Assembly: GCF_014639235.1 (NCBI RefSeq)
Contig: NZ_BMFU01000004.1
Span: forward strand, 551,222-615,221
Length of the DNA: 64,000 bases
Source: Paenibacillus silvae
GTDB taxonomy: Bacteria; Bacillota; Bacilli; Paenibacillales; Paenibacillaceae
Direction: 5' to 3'
The position numbers and the translations under genes are program-made. The notes under the pieces are model-generated. The model ran no database searches, had not been told where the DNA came from, and was given only the letters and a program-made list of their open reading frames with translations. The first letter of the stretch is position 1. Every line of letters begins with the position of its first letter. This document shows, in pieces, positions 27,533-36,815 of the stretch.

Positions 27533-28279
27533 ATGCAGCAGCACAAAGTGCTTTCAACGATTGAAGAGATCAAAATATACTCTGATCCGTACCGGATACA
27601 GATTATGAATATGTTTAACAGGCAGGGGAGACCCTCCACGGTGAAGGAAATCGCCGATCTGATGGGAGAGGTGCCCGCCAAGGTTCACTATCATGTGAAG
27701 AAGCTGGAGAAGATCGGTCTTCTAAGCATGGTATCCACCCGTGAGATTAACGGTATTATCGCCAAATATTACGAGCCCTTTTCAGGTGAAATTCATCTGC
27801 GTCACAAGGACGAGGAGCATGAGAATTCACCGCTGAAGCAGGTATTTCGCTCAGAGACGTTAAAGCTGCTGAACCAGATGTTTGAGCAGAGCCGTCTGCG
27901 TTTCATGAAGCAGGCAGAGCAAGGGGAGCAGGAGAAGCGGTTTATTTCGGATATGACTCTGTACGCAACGGTAGACGAAATAGAGACGTTATATCAGAAT
28001 ATTGTGGAGCTGTGCAAGCCTTATCAGAACAAAAATGAAAAGAATGCTGACCAGCATGTTTTTCAGCTGTTTACGGCACTGTCCAAGGAAATTCCGTTGG
28101 AAACTCAGGTCAGTGAGACTGAGGCCAGGAAGAAAAAGACGGGAGAACCGAAAAATTCGTCTGCCTCTGCGGCATCCGTTACATCAGAAGCCCTGCATAC
28201 TTCGCCCACCGTTAAAACTTCCAAACGTCCTGCTAAGCGTAAGGCTCAGCAGTCACCTGAAGGTCAGTCTGAGGATTAA
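27533..28279 (+). CDS. ArsR-like winged-helix regulator with long C-terminal tail
   Basis: 248 residues. The HTH (YSDPYRIQIMNMF, then PAKVHYHVKKLEKIGLL) is of the ArsR/HTH_20 type found beside transporter genes. The next ~100 residues are helical and may bind the inducer. The last 60 residues are a Lys/Ser/Ala-rich disordered tail. It lies downstream of the MFS gene and probably acts on the palindromes upstream of it. A weak promoter-like TATAAT lies just before. Confidence 0.82.
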   Translation: MQQHKVLSTIEEIKIYSDPYRIQIMNMFNRQGRPSTVKEIADLMGEVPAKVHYHVKKLEKIGLLSMVSTREINGIIAKYYEPFSGEIHLRHKDEEHENSPLKQVFRSETLKLLNQMFEQSRLRFMKQAEQGEQEKRFISDMTLYATVDEIETLYQNIVELCKPYQNKNEKNADQHVFQLFTALSKEIPLETQVSETEARKKKTGEPKNSSASAASVTSEALHTSPTVKTSKRPAKRKAQQSPEGQSED

Positions 28280-28541
28280 GCCTGTTGTATGAGATGAACA
28301 AAAGGTTCCAGCCATGGAATGCTCCGGTGACTGCACGGCTCAGGACAAACTGAACGGCAGTAGAGAAAGTAAGGAGAGCGACAGGAACAGGTGGAGCGGA
28401 GAAGAGCATACGAAGCCAAAATGAAGTCAAGAAGTTAAGTCAAGAGTGTAGTGTAAGTAAAGCTGCTGGGAAAGGGTACTCAGAACACCACACGCAGCGC
28501 AGGCTAAGTTTAAGCAGGCACAGACAGGGACATGACAGCAG
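28280..28541. other. Intergenic region with no gene
   Basis: No frame with a ribosome-binding site on either strand. It ends in the bidirectional terminator. Nothing else recognised. Confidence 0.5.
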
Positions 28542-28565
28542 AAAAGCCGCCATTGGCGGCTTTTT
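28542..28565. terminator. Bidirectional terminator between convergent genes
   Basis: AAAAGCCGCC-ATT-GGCGGCTTTTT: A tract on one side and T tract on the other. It serves the regulator gene (+) and the yteA-like gene (-). Confidence 0.9.
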
Positions 28566-28612
28566 AGTATTAGTACGTAACGGCAAGGATTGAATTAGCA
28601 TTTGATATCCCT

Positions 28613-29179
28613 TTACATGTTCTCGTCGTAATCCTGCACATCCCGTTTGGCAGCCATGGCAGGTGAATTGGATGTACCATATTCCTCGACCGCTTCCCAG
28701 GCCTCTGCGTTGTCGAACTTACCTGCATTGCGCTGTCTCACTTCTCCAGCTCCGCTCGGCGGCATTGTAATAACCTCCTCCTCAACAGGGCGGTCATTGC
28801 TTACGTCGCGGTTTGGGGTATGATCAATACAATAAGCAGTATACGGGATGGCTTCCAGCCGTTCAAAAGGAATGTTTTTCCCACATGTGACACATGTGCC
28901 ATAGGTTCCCTCTTCCATGCGCTCAAGGGCATCATTCACCTGATTGAACTCATCTGTCAAGGTATCATCAATGGCGAGATCACGGCTGCGTTCAAAGGTT
29001 TCTGTACCTGCATCCGCAGGGTGGTTATCATAAGAGGACAGTTCACCGGTAGAATCCTTGAGCGATTCGGCAGGAGCACCATCCTCCATGCTGGATTCGA
29101 AATGTCGCTGCAAATCTTCACGCTGCTCGAGCAGCGCCTGTTCCAATTCCTGACGTTGATCCTTGGTTAATGTACTCAT
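28613..29179 (-). CDS. yteA: YteA-like TraR/DksA zinc-finger protein
   Basis: 188 residues. The N-terminal helix is highly charged (STLTKDQRQELEQALLEQRE). The C-terminal part holds the DksA/TraR zinc finger CVTCGKNIPFERLEAIPYTAYC, whose Cys pairs are intact. YteA proteins are sporulation-associated and of unknown exact role. The longer frame upstream is not used: this ATG lies after AAAGGAGC on the minus strand. Confidence 0.88.
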   Translation of the reverse strand: MSTLTKDQRQELEQALLEQREDLQRHFESSMEDGAPAESLKDSTGELSSYDNHPADAGTETFERSRDLAIDDTLTDEFNQVNDALERMEEGTYGTCVTCGKNIPFERLEAIPYTAYCIDHTPNRDVSNDRPVEEEVITMPPSGAGEVRQRNAGKFDNAEAWEAVEEYGTSNSPAMAAKRDVQDYDENM

Positions 29180-29378
29180 AAGCACATGCTCCTTTCCCGC
29201 TTGGGGTTGTAGAGACTTCTTACCCGAAAAGGGGGAGAAGCAATCATTTTGCAATGGAAACATGGTTTCGTTTTATATCTGATGAATTATGTGTTATAAA
29301 AAATAGAGAGAGATATTGCCGTGAGTTCTGTGCCCAGTGCAGAGAACCGCTGCTCGGCTACAATGGAGGGTTGTCAAG

Positions 29379-29756
29379 ATGGATGAACATATGAAACGAA
29401 GATTGGACAAACAAAGACAATTGTTCAAACAACTAGGTGTGCAGCTGGATGCTTTATCTATTCATGAGAAGCAGTTTAATTATAAACTTCGTGGGTATGA
29501 CCCGGATGAGGTGGATGCATATCTCGATCTGGTCATTAAAGATTATGAGCGCTTTTATGCCAACATCGCCGATTTGATGGATAAATGGCAGGAACAGCAG
29601 CTCACGATTCGCGATCTGAAGAACTCGGTCAAACCTGTGAATGATCCGAACAAGATTGATCGCAAGCAACTGGATGATATCGTCAAGCAACTGGAATATA
29701 CGGTGCGGCAGCTCAAGGCCAGAGCACGTCCTGAGCAGGATCTGTTTACGGAATAA
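29379..29756 (+). CDS. DivIVA-domain protein (GpsB-like)
   Basis: 125 residues. The conserved start KLRGYDPDEVDAYLDLVIKDYE is the lipid-binding DivIVA module, followed by coiled coils. Such proteins sit at curved or dividing membrane and recruit cell-wall or division factors. Its length lies between GpsB and DivIVA. The start follows GGAGGGTTGTCAAG. Exact paralogue identity is uncertain. Confidence 0.75.
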   Translation: MDEHMKRRLDKQRQLFKQLGVQLDALSIHEKQFNYKLRGYDPDEVDAYLDLVIKDYERFYANIADLMDKWQEQQLTIRDLKNSVKPVNDPNKIDRKQLDDIVKQLEYTVRQLKARARPEQDLFTE

Positions 29757-29798
29757 AGCTGAATTATCCAGGATTATATTAAATAAAGGTGGTTAATC

Positions 29799-30245
29799 AT
29801 GAGTACTCATTTTTCGGTCAGTGTGCATTGTTTGTTGTTACTGTCTCTCAGCGCGCCTGAACGAATAACGTCCGCAGATATTGCGGGCAGCGTGAATACG
29901 AATCCTGTCGTAGTCAGACGGATTCTGGGGGGACTCAAGAAGGCAGGATTGGTCAATTCCTCACCAGGCACCAGAGGCTTTTATCTGGCGAAGCCTTCCA
30001 GTGAGATCACATTGGATATGATCTATCAGGCCGCCAAAGACGAGGGTCCCTTGTTCCCGATCCATGGAAATTGCAACCCGAACTGTGAGGTAGGCATCCA
30101 GATGGATAGTCTGCTGACGAATCTCTATCGGATTGCCGAGTCGAAGGTAGAGCAGTTTTTTGCATCGATTACACTTGAGGATATGGAACGTTCCTGCTCA
30201 CAGCAGATGGAGACAACACAATTAGAGACAGAGCAGAAAGCCTAA
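29799..30245 (+). CDS. Rrf2-family transcriptional regulator
   Basis: 148 residues with the Rrf2 winged helix (SADIAGSVNTNPVVVRRILGGLKKAGLV). Cysteines occur only as CNPNC plus one Cys in the last third, and the three-Cys cluster of IscR/NsrR-type iron-sulfur proteins is not evident, so it resembles YwnA-like regulators. The Rrf2 regulator shares the phosphodiesterase gene's direction with a 21-bp gap. Confidence 0.85.
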   Translation: MSTHFSVSVHCLLLLSLSAPERITSADIAGSVNTNPVVVRRILGGLKKAGLVNSSPGTRGFYLAKPSSEITLDMIYQAAKDEGPLFPIHGNCNPNCEVGIQMDSLLTNLYRIAESKVEQFFASITLEDMERSCSQQMETTQLETEQKA

Positions 30246-30266
30246 CGAAGGGAAGGCGGTTGATAC

Positions 30267-30764
30267 ATGAAAATCATAGTCATCTCTGATACACATCTGC
30301 CCAAAAAGGCACGAACTTTACCGGCACCACTTGCAGACGCTTTGACCGGTGCAGATCTGATTCTGCATGCGGGTGACTGGTCAGACTGGAGTGTATATGA
30401 ACTGCTTAGCGGTTATGCTCCCGTTGAAGGTGTGGCTGGCAATACCGACCCGTCCGAGATCGGAGAGAAGCTTGGCTTCTCCCGAATTGTCGAAGTGGAG
30501 GGGCTGCGGCTTGGGCTAGTGCATGGTCACCGCGGATCAAAGGGCACAGAACAGAATGCGATCCAAACCTTTGCAGGTGAACAGCTGGATGCGGTGATCT
30601 ATGGACATTCTCATATTCCGGTGATGCATACGGTGGATGACGTGCTTGTATTTAATCCGGGCTCACCGACAGACCGCCGGTTCCAGAAGCGTTTTTCTTT
30701 TGGCATCATGACGGTAGAAGAAGGAAAGCTGCAGGCAGAGCATGTGTTTTTTGACCGGAATTAG
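30267..30764 (+). CDS. YfcE/MJ0936-type metallophosphoesterase
   Basis: 165 residues with the two-metal motifs of this small family: VISDTHL, LHAGDW, GNTD, and GHSHIP near the C-terminus. These cytosolic enzymes hydrolyse phosphodiesters. It is co-directional with the Rrf2 regulator upstream. The true substrate is unknown. GAAGGGAAGGCGG precedes the start. Confidence 0.85.
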   Translation: MKIIVISDTHLPKKARTLPAPLADALTGADLILHAGDWSDWSVYELLSGYAPVEGVAGNTDPSEIGEKLGFSRIVEVEGLRLGLVHGHRGSKGTEQNAIQTFAGEQLDAVIYGHSHIPVMHTVDDVLVFNPGSPTDRRFQKRFSFGIMTVEEGKLQAEHVFFDRN

Positions 30765-30860
30765 AACGATTGTATTGAAATAGAAATAGTAAGGGTACAG
30801 GCATTGGCAACGGCACTGGTATTTTAATGGACAAGCTGTTCCAGCATTGTTAGTATTAAG

Positions 30861-30905
30861 GCATTTCTGAACAGAAGTAATTTCTGAATCAGAAGTGCTT
30901 TTTTG
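30861..30905 (+). terminator. Rho-independent terminator after the phosphoesterase
   Basis: GCATTTCTGA / TCAGAAGTGC (one wobble) with an internal CAGAAG/TTTCTG helix, then six T. The rest of the 360-bp gap holds no convincing gene. Confidence 0.75.
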
Positions 30906-31102
30906 CTTTGACTTGGAGATGTTTATTTTATTTATTTGACGACTCGGAAGAGCTTGCTTTTTATTATTTTGTAATCGGATGTAATGTGAAACGTTATCTC
31001 TGGATGGGGAATATGTGCGGATTGTTATCTGACATTCATCTGTTTGCTTTATGCTCTATGGTGGTGTGCGAGAGAGTGATACAATGCGTTTATGACATAA
31101 AA

Positions 31103-31116
31103 TGAATGCGTTTACA
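31103..31116. promoter_or_regulatory. Catabolite-responsive (cre)-like site
   Basis: TGAATGCGTTTACA matches 13 of 14 positions of the CcpA consensus TGWAANCGNTNWCA. It lies 12 bp before the sugar isomerase start, where bound CcpA would block transcription. A TACAAT lies 18 bp before it, without a clear -35. Confidence 0.55.
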
Positions 31117-31127
31117 TTGGAGGGTTC

Positions 31128-32054
31128 ATGGATATGAAACTGTCCGTATTCACCGTTGCAGTTCCTGATCTGAATGCAGCGGAACTGGCTTCCGCCGCCG
31201 CAGCGGCGGGCATCGAGGGTATTGAGTGGAGGTTTCGCGGCATACCGGAGGATGCTCTTTCCGAACAGCCTTCCTTCTGGAGAAACAACCGCTGTTCCAT
31301 CGACCCGGACAGGTGGCAGGAACAGGTGCCCGCTTTTCGAGAAGCGGCTGCGATGCATGGAAGAAAATCCATTGCACTTGTGCCTTATCTGAGCTGTGGA
31401 GACTTACCGGCAGCAGAGCAAGCATTCCAGGCTGCATCCAAACTTGGTGCTTCAATGATGCGTGTAGGTGTTCCCGGTTATGATCGGACAACGGCTTATC
31501 CCGAGCTGTATACGAAGGCCGTTCGTTATTTGAACGAAGTACAGGATATGGCGAAACAGTACAGCATTAAAGCAGTTGTAGAAACACACCATCAGACGAT
31601 TGCACCCACAGCTTCTCTGGCTCACCGACTTGTGCAATCTCTTGACCCGGAGCACGTCGGGGTGCTCTACGATCCAGGCAATATGGTGCATGAAGGGTAT
31701 GAGAACCACCGTATGGGACTTGAACTGCTTGGACCTTATCTCGCTCATGTGCATGTGAAAAATGCCGGATGGTATGTGAAAGAAGCCGGAAATACTCCGG
31801 ATCGCGCGGCATCAAGCCCAAGCTCTGGTTCTGAACTGCCTTTGAGCACATCCTGGCAATGTCATTGGGCTCCGCTAACGGAAGGCATGGTGGATTGGGT
31901 GCAGATGGTGCGTGATCTGAGAGCAGTGGGATATGACGGTTATTACGGGATTGAAGATTTTAGCGGAGTTTTGCAGTCCAAAGTGATGTTACAGCATTTT
32001 GCAGATGTATTTGCTGCAATCGAGCGTCGTATAAACGAGGAGGAGCAAGCATGA
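31128..32054 (+). CDS. Sugar phosphate isomerase/epimerase (TIM barrel)
   Basis: 308 residues of the AP-endonuclease-2-like TIM barrel family (IolE/IolI type). The metal-binding set is suggested by VETHHQTIAPT, LYDPGNMVHEG, HVHVKN and GIEDFSG. The family rearranges ketoses and inosose-type sugars in the cytosol. It is coupled (ATGA overlap) to a Gfo/Idh/MocA dehydrogenase, so both probably act in one sugar or inositol-type pathway. Start after GGAGGGTTC. Confidence 0.82.
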   Translation: MDMKLSVFTVAVPDLNAAELASAAAAAGIEGIEWRFRGIPEDALSEQPSFWRNNRCSIDPDRWQEQVPAFREAAAMHGRKSIALVPYLSCGDLPAAEQAFQAASKLGASMMRVGVPGYDRTTAYPELYTKAVRYLNEVQDMAKQYSIKAVVETHHQTIAPTASLAHRLVQSLDPEHVGVLYDPGNMVHEGYENHRMGLELLGPYLAHVHVKNAGWYVKEAGNTPDRAASSPSSGSELPLSTSWQCHWAPLTEGMVDWVQMVRDLRAVGYDGYYGIEDFSGVLQSKVMLQHFADVFAAIERRINEEEQA

Positions 32055-33223
32055 GTATGGTTCGAGTAGCGATCATTGGTATTGGAAATATGGGCGCGTC
32101 ACATGCCAGAACCCTGGCGGCTGGAGAAGTTCCGGGTGCTGAACTGGCGGCAGTATGTGATGTGAGAAAAGAGATGGAAAGCTGGGTAACAAGTAATCTT
32201 CCGTCTACAGTCACGTACTGGCAGGATGCAGAGCAGATGATGGCTTCGGGCACAATTGATGCCGTTATTATTGCTACACCGCATTATGATCATCCTGAAC
32301 AAGCGATCCAGGCATTCCGGCATGGCCTGCATGTCATGATTGAGAAGCCAGCGGGCGTATATACCAAACAGGTGCGAGAGATGAACGAGGCGGCTGCGGC
32401 AAGCGGCAAAGTGTTCTCCATCATGTACAATCAGCGGACGAACCCGCTGTACATCAAGCTGCGTGACCTGATTGCATCTGGCGAGCTTGGCGAGGTACGA
32501 CGTACCAACTGGATCATTACGAACTGGTATCGCTCTCAGAGCTACTATGATTCCGGCGGCTGGCGTGCAACATGGGCAGGCGAGGGAGGCGGCGTGCTGA
32601 TTAATCAGGACCCGCATCAGCTGGACCTGTGGCAGTGGACCATAGGCATGATGCCTGTGCGTATGCGTGCTTTCTGCTCCTTCGGCAAATATCGGAACAT
32701 TGAAGTGGAAGATGATGTGACAGCTTATGTGGAGTATGAAAATGGAGCAACCGGCGTGTTTGTAACCACCACGGGTGAAGCGCCAGGAACGAACCGCTTT
32801 GAGGTGGGTGGCGACCGCGGCAAAATCGTCATTGAAGACGGCCAGCTCACCTTCTGGCGGCTGCGCGAATCAGAGCCGGAGTTCAACCAGCGCTTTACGG
32901 GAGGCTTCGGGCAGCCGGAATGCTGGAAATGTGACGTGCCGATTACGGGCATCGAAACGGGACATCCGGGTCTGATCCGTAACTGGATTGATGCGATTCG
33001 TACAGGCGCACAGCTGATTGCTCCCGGGCAGGACGGGATTCACGGTTTGACTTTATCCAACGCTATGCTGCTATCCACCTGGACGGACAATTGGGTGAAT
33101 CTGCCGATCGATGAAGACTTGTTCTACGAGCATCTGCAGGAGCGTATTGCCAATTCAACAACGAAGAAAGACAAAGCATATGCGGGCGGTCAGCCTGCCG
33201 ATCTGAGTCAGACGTTTAAATGA
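32051..33223 (+). CDS. Gfo/Idh/MocA family dehydrogenase
   Basis: 390 residues. The Rossmann start GIGNMGASHARTLAAGEVPGA and MIEKPAGVYTKQ with the EKP catalytic Lys are clear. A second segment, NQDPHQLDLWQW, is the typical metal-independent substrate-site helix. Likely oxidises an inositol- or sugar-type polyol with NAD(P). It overlaps the preceding isomerase as ATGA. Confidence 0.88.
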   Translation: MSMVRVAIIGIGNMGASHARTLAAGEVPGAELAAVCDVRKEMESWVTSNLPSTVTYWQDAEQMMASGTIDAVIIATPHYDHPEQAIQAFRHGLHVMIEKPAGVYTKQVREMNEAAAASGKVFSIMYNQRTNPLYIKLRDLIASGELGEVRRTNWIITNWYRSQSYYDSGGWRATWAGEGGGVLINQDPHQLDLWQWTIGMMPVRMRAFCSFGKYRNIEVEDDVTAYVEYENGATGVFVTTTGEAPGTNRFEVGGDRGKIVIEDGQLTFWRLRESEPEFNQRFTGGFGQPECWKCDVPITGIETGHPGLIRNWIDAIRTGAQLIAPGQDGIHGLTLSNAMLLSTWTDNWVNLPIDEDLFYEHLQERIANSTTKKDKAYAGGQPADLSQTFK

Positions 33224-33320
33224 CATGTATAAGTTGAACTAGAGATTTACACGGAACACTCTGGTGACATGGTAACGAGGAGAACATTTAAAATATAATT
33301 CGAAAAGAGGATGGGTTGAT

Positions 33321-34418
33321 ATGGCGAAAGACGGAATGTTCTACGCACCAAAAAGTGTGACCAAAGAGGTTGTATGCGGACCGGGCGAGTTCACCATCGC
33401 GGCAGTTGCTTTGGATCACGGGCATATCTATGGCATGGTTGGCGGTTTGCTGGACGCAGGGGCTACGCTCAAATGGGTATATGACCCGGACCCGGCCAAG
33501 GTTGAGGCATTCCGCAAGCAGTTCCCGCAAGCACAGATTGCTGCATCAGAAGCGGAAGTGCTCGCAGATGATGAGGTGCTGCTGGTAGCAAGCGCCGCCA
33601 TTACGTCAGATCGTGCGCCGCTTGGCATGAGAGTGATGGCAGCGGGTAAGGATTATTTTACGGATAAAGCCCCGTTCACAACGATGGAGCAATTAAATCT
33701 GGCACGTGAAGAGGTGAAACGCACAGGCAAGAAATACATGGTGTATTACAGTGAACGGTTGCATGTGGAAAGTGCTATTTACGCGGGGCAGCTGATTGAA
33801 CAGGGTGCGATCGGCAAAGTAGTTCAGGTCATGGGCACAGGGCCGCACCGCTTGAATGCCGGAGGACGACCAGACTGGTTCTTCAACCATGAGCAGTATG
33901 GTGGCATTCTCTGTGACATTGGCAGTCACCAGATTGAGCAGTTCCTGACCTTTGCTTCATGCAGTGATGCACAAGTAGCCTTCAGTCGGGTTAACAATTT
34001 CAATCATCCACAGTTCCCGGAGCTGGAGGATTTCGGTGAAGCTTCCCTGATCGGTGATAACGGGGCATCCGGCTATTTCCGCGTAGACTGGTTCACCCCA
34101 GATGGTCTCGGCACATGGGGCGATGGACGCACCGTAATTCTGGGCACAGACGGTTACATCGAGCTGCGGAAGTACATCGACATTGCCCGCGAGTCGGAAG
34201 GAGATCAGGTGTACCTGGTCAACCATGAGGGTGAATTCAGATACAATGTCAAAGGCAAAGTCGGCTACCCGTTCTTCGGTCAGCTCATCCGCGACTGTCT
34301 CGATCGAACCGAGACGGCAATGACGCAGGAGCACGCATTCAAAGCGGCAGAGCTCTGCCTGATCGCCCAGCATAAAGCGATGAGCGAGCGCGTGGTATGG
34401 AGCGTGGGCGGGAAGTAA
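33321..34418 (+). CDS. Gfo/Idh/MocA family oxidoreductase
   Basis: 365 residues. The N-terminal extension (KDGMFYAPKSVTKEV) is followed by a nucleotide fold starting FTIAAVALDHGHIYGM, and DKAPFTTMEQ replaces the usual EKP motif, though Lys is kept. CDIGSHQIEQFL is the substrate-site helix. It follows the second dehydrogenase after 97 bp and is probably in the same unit, as a third step of one sugar route. Confidence 0.82.
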   Translation: MAKDGMFYAPKSVTKEVVCGPGEFTIAAVALDHGHIYGMVGGLLDAGATLKWVYDPDPAKVEAFRKQFPQAQIAASEAEVLADDEVLLVASAAITSDRAPLGMRVMAAGKDYFTDKAPFTTMEQLNLAREEVKRTGKKYMVYYSERLHVESAIYAGQLIEQGAIGKVVQVMGTGPHRLNAGGRPDWFFNHEQYGGILCDIGSHQIEQFLTFASCSDAQVAFSRVNNFNHPQFPELEDFGEASLIGDNGASGYFRVDWFTPDGLGTWGDGRTVILGTDGYIELRKYIDIARESEGDQVYLVNHEGEFRYNVKGKVGYPFFGQLIRDCLDRTETAMTQEHAFKAAELCLIAQHKAMSERVVWSVGGK

Positions 34419-34466
34419 GGTTTTAAGTGTTTTGATTCAGGTGTAAGGCAGATCGTTTAGATGAGG

Positions 34467-34543
34467 AAAGCAGTCCTAATGTAACTGTGGCTACGCTTGT
34501 TAGCTCGTTCTAACAAACGCCGCAGTTTGGGGACTGCTTTTCA
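34467..34543 (+). terminator. Long forked hairpin terminator before the cassette array
   Basis: Outer stem AAAGCAGTCC / GGACTGCTTT, an inner imperfect stem CTGTGGCtacGCTTGTTAG / CTAACAAACGCCGCAG, then TTTT. It closes the sugar genes and is followed at once by the promoter that precedes the array. Confidence 0.75.
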
Positions 34544-34555
34544 TGCATTTGTGAC

Positions 34556-34584
34556 TTCGCAGATGGAACAAGTTGGGTTATATT
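34556..34584 (+). promoter_or_regulatory. Promoter of the cassette array (Pc-like), repeat copy A
   Basis: TTCGCA, 17 bp, TATATT. The same 29-bp block, including the spacer GATGGAACAAGTTGGGT-type sequence, occurs again at 51426 and 52217. Its -10 box ends 58 bp before the attI-like point. It probably drives the first cassettes, as the Pc promoter does in integrons; that is inferred. Confidence 0.5.
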
Positions 34585-34641
34585 AGATGTAGTTGGGATA
34601 TGAGGTTGAAATGAGAGGCATGTGAAGTTCGTAGATATGAT

Positions 34642-34649
34642 GTTATCAG
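34642..34649 (+). other. attI-like cassette entry point
   Basis: GTTATCAG. The bases after the first G (TTATCAGAA) are complementary to TTCTGATAA, which ends the first cassette at attC site 1. So the first cassette begins here and the sequence to the left is the recipient (attI-like) side. There is no attC core upstream of this point. Confidence 0.6.
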
Positions 34650-34684
34650 AAAGAGATGCAAACATAAGAAAAGAGGGAAACAGA

Positions 34685-35392
34685 ATGACTTTATTAAGCC
34701 AAATGATTAAAGTAGAGAATTGCAAATTATATAACTTTAATAATATTTGGGATTTTTTATTGGAGTACAAACATATTCCAAGCGAGATGATTAAGCATGA
34801 ATTTAATAAGTATAAAGAAGAACTAGAGTGGTTTGAATCAAAGATAAATTCTCTACCAAAAACATTTAATAGAATTATTGATGGTAGACAGTATTATCAT
34901 AGAGATTTCTACTTTGATAATAATGCAAAGTATGGTTTCGAAATTGAGTGGGATATTAATATCGCAAAAGAATTAATTCAAACAAATAAACTTCAAACAG
35001 TGAACTTTAATGTAGGTAAGTTTATAGATTATATAAACCCAAGAGATCTAAATCAGGCAATATTAAGAGATCCAAATATTAATCCTGAACCAATTATAGT
35101 AATGCACTATGATCCCATCAATTTGTTTGTCCCAATTGATGGGAACCATAGAGTGTATAAAACACATAGAATTAATCCCAATAAACCAATTGAAGGATAC
35201 TTACTTTCTCCAGAAATCCATATTCAAGCAATGGCATGTGATTTGCATAGAATTCTTTATAAATTGCATCATAATATAGCTGTAATTAACAATTTAGTTA
35301 CTGGAAATAAAAATAGGATTAAGAGATATTCAAAATGGAACTTTTTAAAAAAGAGACAAGCTATTACAAATCGATTGTATAGACTTGAATAG
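34685..35392 (+). CDS. ParB-like nuclease-fold protein, cassette 1
   Basis: 235 residues. The central PIIVMHYDPINLFVPIDGNHRVYKT carries the DGNHR signature of the ParB/sulfiredoxin fold. The rest (positively charged C-terminus KNRIKRYSKWNFLKKRQ) may bind nucleic acid. Function unknown. Two earlier in-frame starts exist; this ATG is preferred because it follows AAGAGGGAAACAG and because the earliest starts lie left of the cassette boundary at 34642. It fills the first cassette. Confidence 0.65.
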   Translation: MTLLSQMIKVENCKLYNFNNIWDFLLEYKHIPSEMIKHEFNKYKEELEWFESKINSLPKTFNRIIDGRQYYHRDFYFDNNAKYGFEIEWDINIAKELIQTNKLQTVNFNVGKFIDYINPRDLNQAILRDPNINPEPIIVMHYDPINLFVPIDGNHRVYKTHRINPNKPIEGYLLSPEIHIQAMACDLHRILYKLHHNIAVINNLVTGNKNRIKRYSKWNFLKKRQAITNRLYRLE

Positions 35393-35425
35393 TTTTGAGA
35401 GCAATTTCTAGGAGGCATCTCCTTC

Positions 35426-35525
35426 TGATAACATAATATTCACGCTGCGGGCATACGCCCTTGGTCCGGCTAAAGCCGGACACACTTGGCATTCGCCAAG
35501 CGTCATGAATACAGGAACGTTATAG
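35426..35525 (+). repeat. attC-like site 1 (family I)
   Basis: R''-like CTGATAAC, ATTCACG arm, then three adjacent small hairpins (GGGCATACGCCC, TCCGGCTAAAGCCGGA, CTTGGCATTCGCCAAG), the arm CATGAATACAGGAAC, and the crossover GTTATAGG. Crossover after G at 35519. Confidence 0.8.
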
Positions 35526-35573
35526 GAAAAATCAGCTCAAAACATAAAAACATCAATGAAAGGAATAAACCAA

Positions 35574-36602
35574 ATGAATCATCAATACAATTTACAGTTT
35601 GACAAATTATGCAATTCATTAAAACTTGGTGAATTAAGTAAAACTCCTGAGGCAATATCGGGCGGACTGCTACATAGGATGTTTGCAATTGAAACTACAA
35701 AAGGAAAATATGCTATTAAAGCATTGAACCCTCAAATTATGGCAAGACCAATGGCCGTAGATAATTTTATTAGATCAGAAAAAATAGCAAATTTCGCAGC
35801 CAAAAGTTTGCCCGCTAAACCGGCAAACACAATTGGTGGTACGTTTATTCATAACATAGACAATCAATTTTACCTTGTATTTGATTGGATCAATGGTAGT
35901 AGTCTGAAGGCTCATGAAGTCAACATAATCCACTGCGAAAAAATTGGAGCTATTCTTGCGGCAATTCACGATATTAATTTTTCTCAGATAGAAAAGAATG
36001 ATCATTTCACTTATGTAGAAGAGACGAATTGGAATTTCTACTTACATAAAGGGGAAGAGATTAATTCTGTTTGGGTGAATCTGTTACATGAAAACATTGA
36101 AAAGCTGTTCGTCTGGAGTGATAAAGCAAAGAGGTCATCCATAATGTTAGCTGCTGAACAGGTCATTAGCCATGGTGATCTTGAACCTAAGAACGTTATG
36201 TGGATTCAAGACAACCCAGTAATAATAGATTGGGAGTCAGCTGGGTATATAAACCCGATGCATGATTTGATTGAAACAGCTATTTATTGGTCTGTGGATA
36301 AATCAGGACGTATTGAAAAAGAAAGATTTTTAGCTTGTATAAATGGATATCAAAAACGTTTTGGGTTTCTACAAGCTGACTGGAAAAAGATTTTAGAACA
36401 CGGTTATTTAAGCAAGTTAGGCTGGCTGGAGTATAGTCTGAAACGATCATTATGGATTGAATGCACAGATGAAAAAGAACAACATATGGGAACATTACAA
36501 GTAGAAGGAACAATTAATGCTTTAAAACAATATGAAGATATGGTTTTAGAACTAGAGGTCTGGCTAAATAATGATATAAACAAAGATTTTAGATTTATTT
36601 AA
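35574..36602 (+). CDS. Aminoglycoside phosphotransferase-like kinase, cassette 2
   Basis: 342 residues of the APH/choline-kinase fold. SHGDLEPKN is the catalytic loop and VIIDWESAG the metal-binding motif; both are intact. Substrates in this family range from aminoglycosides to homoserine and choline, so resistance is possible but not shown. AAGGAATAAACC precedes the ATG; an earlier in-frame ATG lacks a site. Typical cassette cargo. Confidence 0.8.
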   Translation: MNHQYNLQFDKLCNSLKLGELSKTPEAISGGLLHRMFAIETTKGKYAIKALNPQIMARPMAVDNFIRSEKIANFAAKSLPAKPANTIGGTFIHNIDNQFYLVFDWINGSSLKAHEVNIIHCEKIGAILAAIHDINFSQIEKNDHFTYVEETNWNFYLHKGEEINSVWVNLLHENIEKLFVWSDKAKRSSIMLAAEQVISHGDLEPKNVMWIQDNPVIIDWESAGYINPMHDLIETAIYWSVDKSGRIEKERFLACINGYQKRFGFLQADWKKILEHGYLSKLGWLEYSLKRSLWIECTDEKEQHMGTLQVEGTINALKQYEDMVLELEVWLNNDINKDFRFI

Positions 36603-36622
36603 TTCGAAGAAGGTACTTACAT

Positions 36623-36788
36623 CCTATAACAATGTATTAACGCATTGTTGCATACGCTCCTCGGTCACTGGCGATGCTTTCGGCAGAGAAGATAATTCAT
36701 GTGACAACCCTGCAAGGCTAAGTCTACGACCCGTTCCGCGTACGCTTCATTTAAGCCTTTCGGATTCGCTAATGCAAGAACGTTAGGC
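36623..36788 (+). repeat. attC-like site 2 (long)
   Basis: Starts CCTATAAC, which is complementary to the TTATAGG at the left end of its cassette (after 35519). It is about 166 bp, longer than most, and ends GCAAGAAC|GTTAGGC. The internal sequence is unlike families I and II. Confidence 0.75.
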
Positions 36789-36815
36789 GACATCGGAAGC
36801 AAAGGAGGGAACACC

